Below the pieces are notes generated by a model, which worked only from the letters and a program-made list of their open reading frames with translations, had not been told where the DNA came from and searched no databases. A stretch of DNA of 19,825 nucleotides. Origin: an uncultured Candidatus Saccharibacteria bacterium (GTDB lineage: Bacteria > Patescibacteriota > Saccharimonadia > Saccharimonadales > Saccharimonadaceae). Shown one piece after another: positions 19,788-19,825 of this stretch (position 1 is the first letter of the stretch; every line of letters starts with the position of its first letter). Where the stretch lies: NCBI GenBank assembly GCA_947253285.1, contig CAMXXV010000009.1, positions 1 through 19,825 of the forward strand, given 5' to 3'. The position numbers and the translations under genes were made by a program.

Positions 19788-19825
19788 AATAATCAGTCAA
19801 GCGCGAGAGGTTAAATCGAACGGGC

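Overview
This window looks like a piece of chromosome from a small-genome Patescibacteria (CPR) member, most likely Candidatus Saccharibacteria (TM7). That is inferred from gene content, not from a database search. The supporting genes are a signal-peptide surface protein with a C-terminal sulfatase-modifying-factor/C-type-lectin fold, a membrane-anchored TraG/VirB4-like ATPase with a P/Q-rich tail, a divergent PAP2-family protein behind gyrBA, and a zinc-ligand-poor MBL protein. UGA works as a stop (infC ends in it), so the recoded lineages that read UGA as Gly are unlikely. Most promoters seen have an extended -10 (TGn before TATAAT-like), and several genes start so close to their -10 that their mRNAs should be leaderless.

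Layout. 1-1027: end of a nucleotidyltransferase-like gene, overlapping an MBL-fold gene by one base. 1055-3327: terminator, strong promoter, a leader with overlapping start sites, a G10 homopolymer, then a large secreted surface protein that is out of frame with its likely start. One G less or two more would restore a 703-709 aa protein. Its last ~40 residues look like the variable region of a diversity-generating retroelement (DGR) target. 3400-4470: promoter, possibly structured leader, and a Nudix-like/RNase HI fusion. 4486-4886: RNase P RNA with terminator. 4887-5289: intergenic with hairpins. 5290-6570 (minus): tRNA-Asn, infC (no standard start codon; probably AUA), rpmI, rplT. 6632-8125 (minus): ComM/YifB-type ATPase. 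8164-8662: tmRNA. 8663-10123: a gene-poor 1.5 kb stretch holding at least one well-delimited small-RNA candidate, a possible longer structured RNA, palindromes and hairpins. 10124-14098: small membrane protein, then a two-gene unit of a P/Q-rich protein and a TraG/VirB4-like ATPase. 14232-19429: gyrB, gyrA and a divergent PAP2 protein, ending in a terminator. 19430-19825: no gene; AT-rich irregular repeats and a promoter pointing out of the window.

Most of the window is housekeeping: translation initiation and ribosome assembly, ribosome rescue, tRNA maturation, DNA topology and transformation-type DNA processing. The accessory, most unusual part is 1098-3327, where a phase-switch homopolymer and a hypervariable-looking lectin-fold C-terminus occur in one surface protein gene. 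The TraG/VirB4-like ATPase and ComM may both relate to DNA or protein traffic across the envelope of an episymbiotic cell, but the sequence alone does not prove this.
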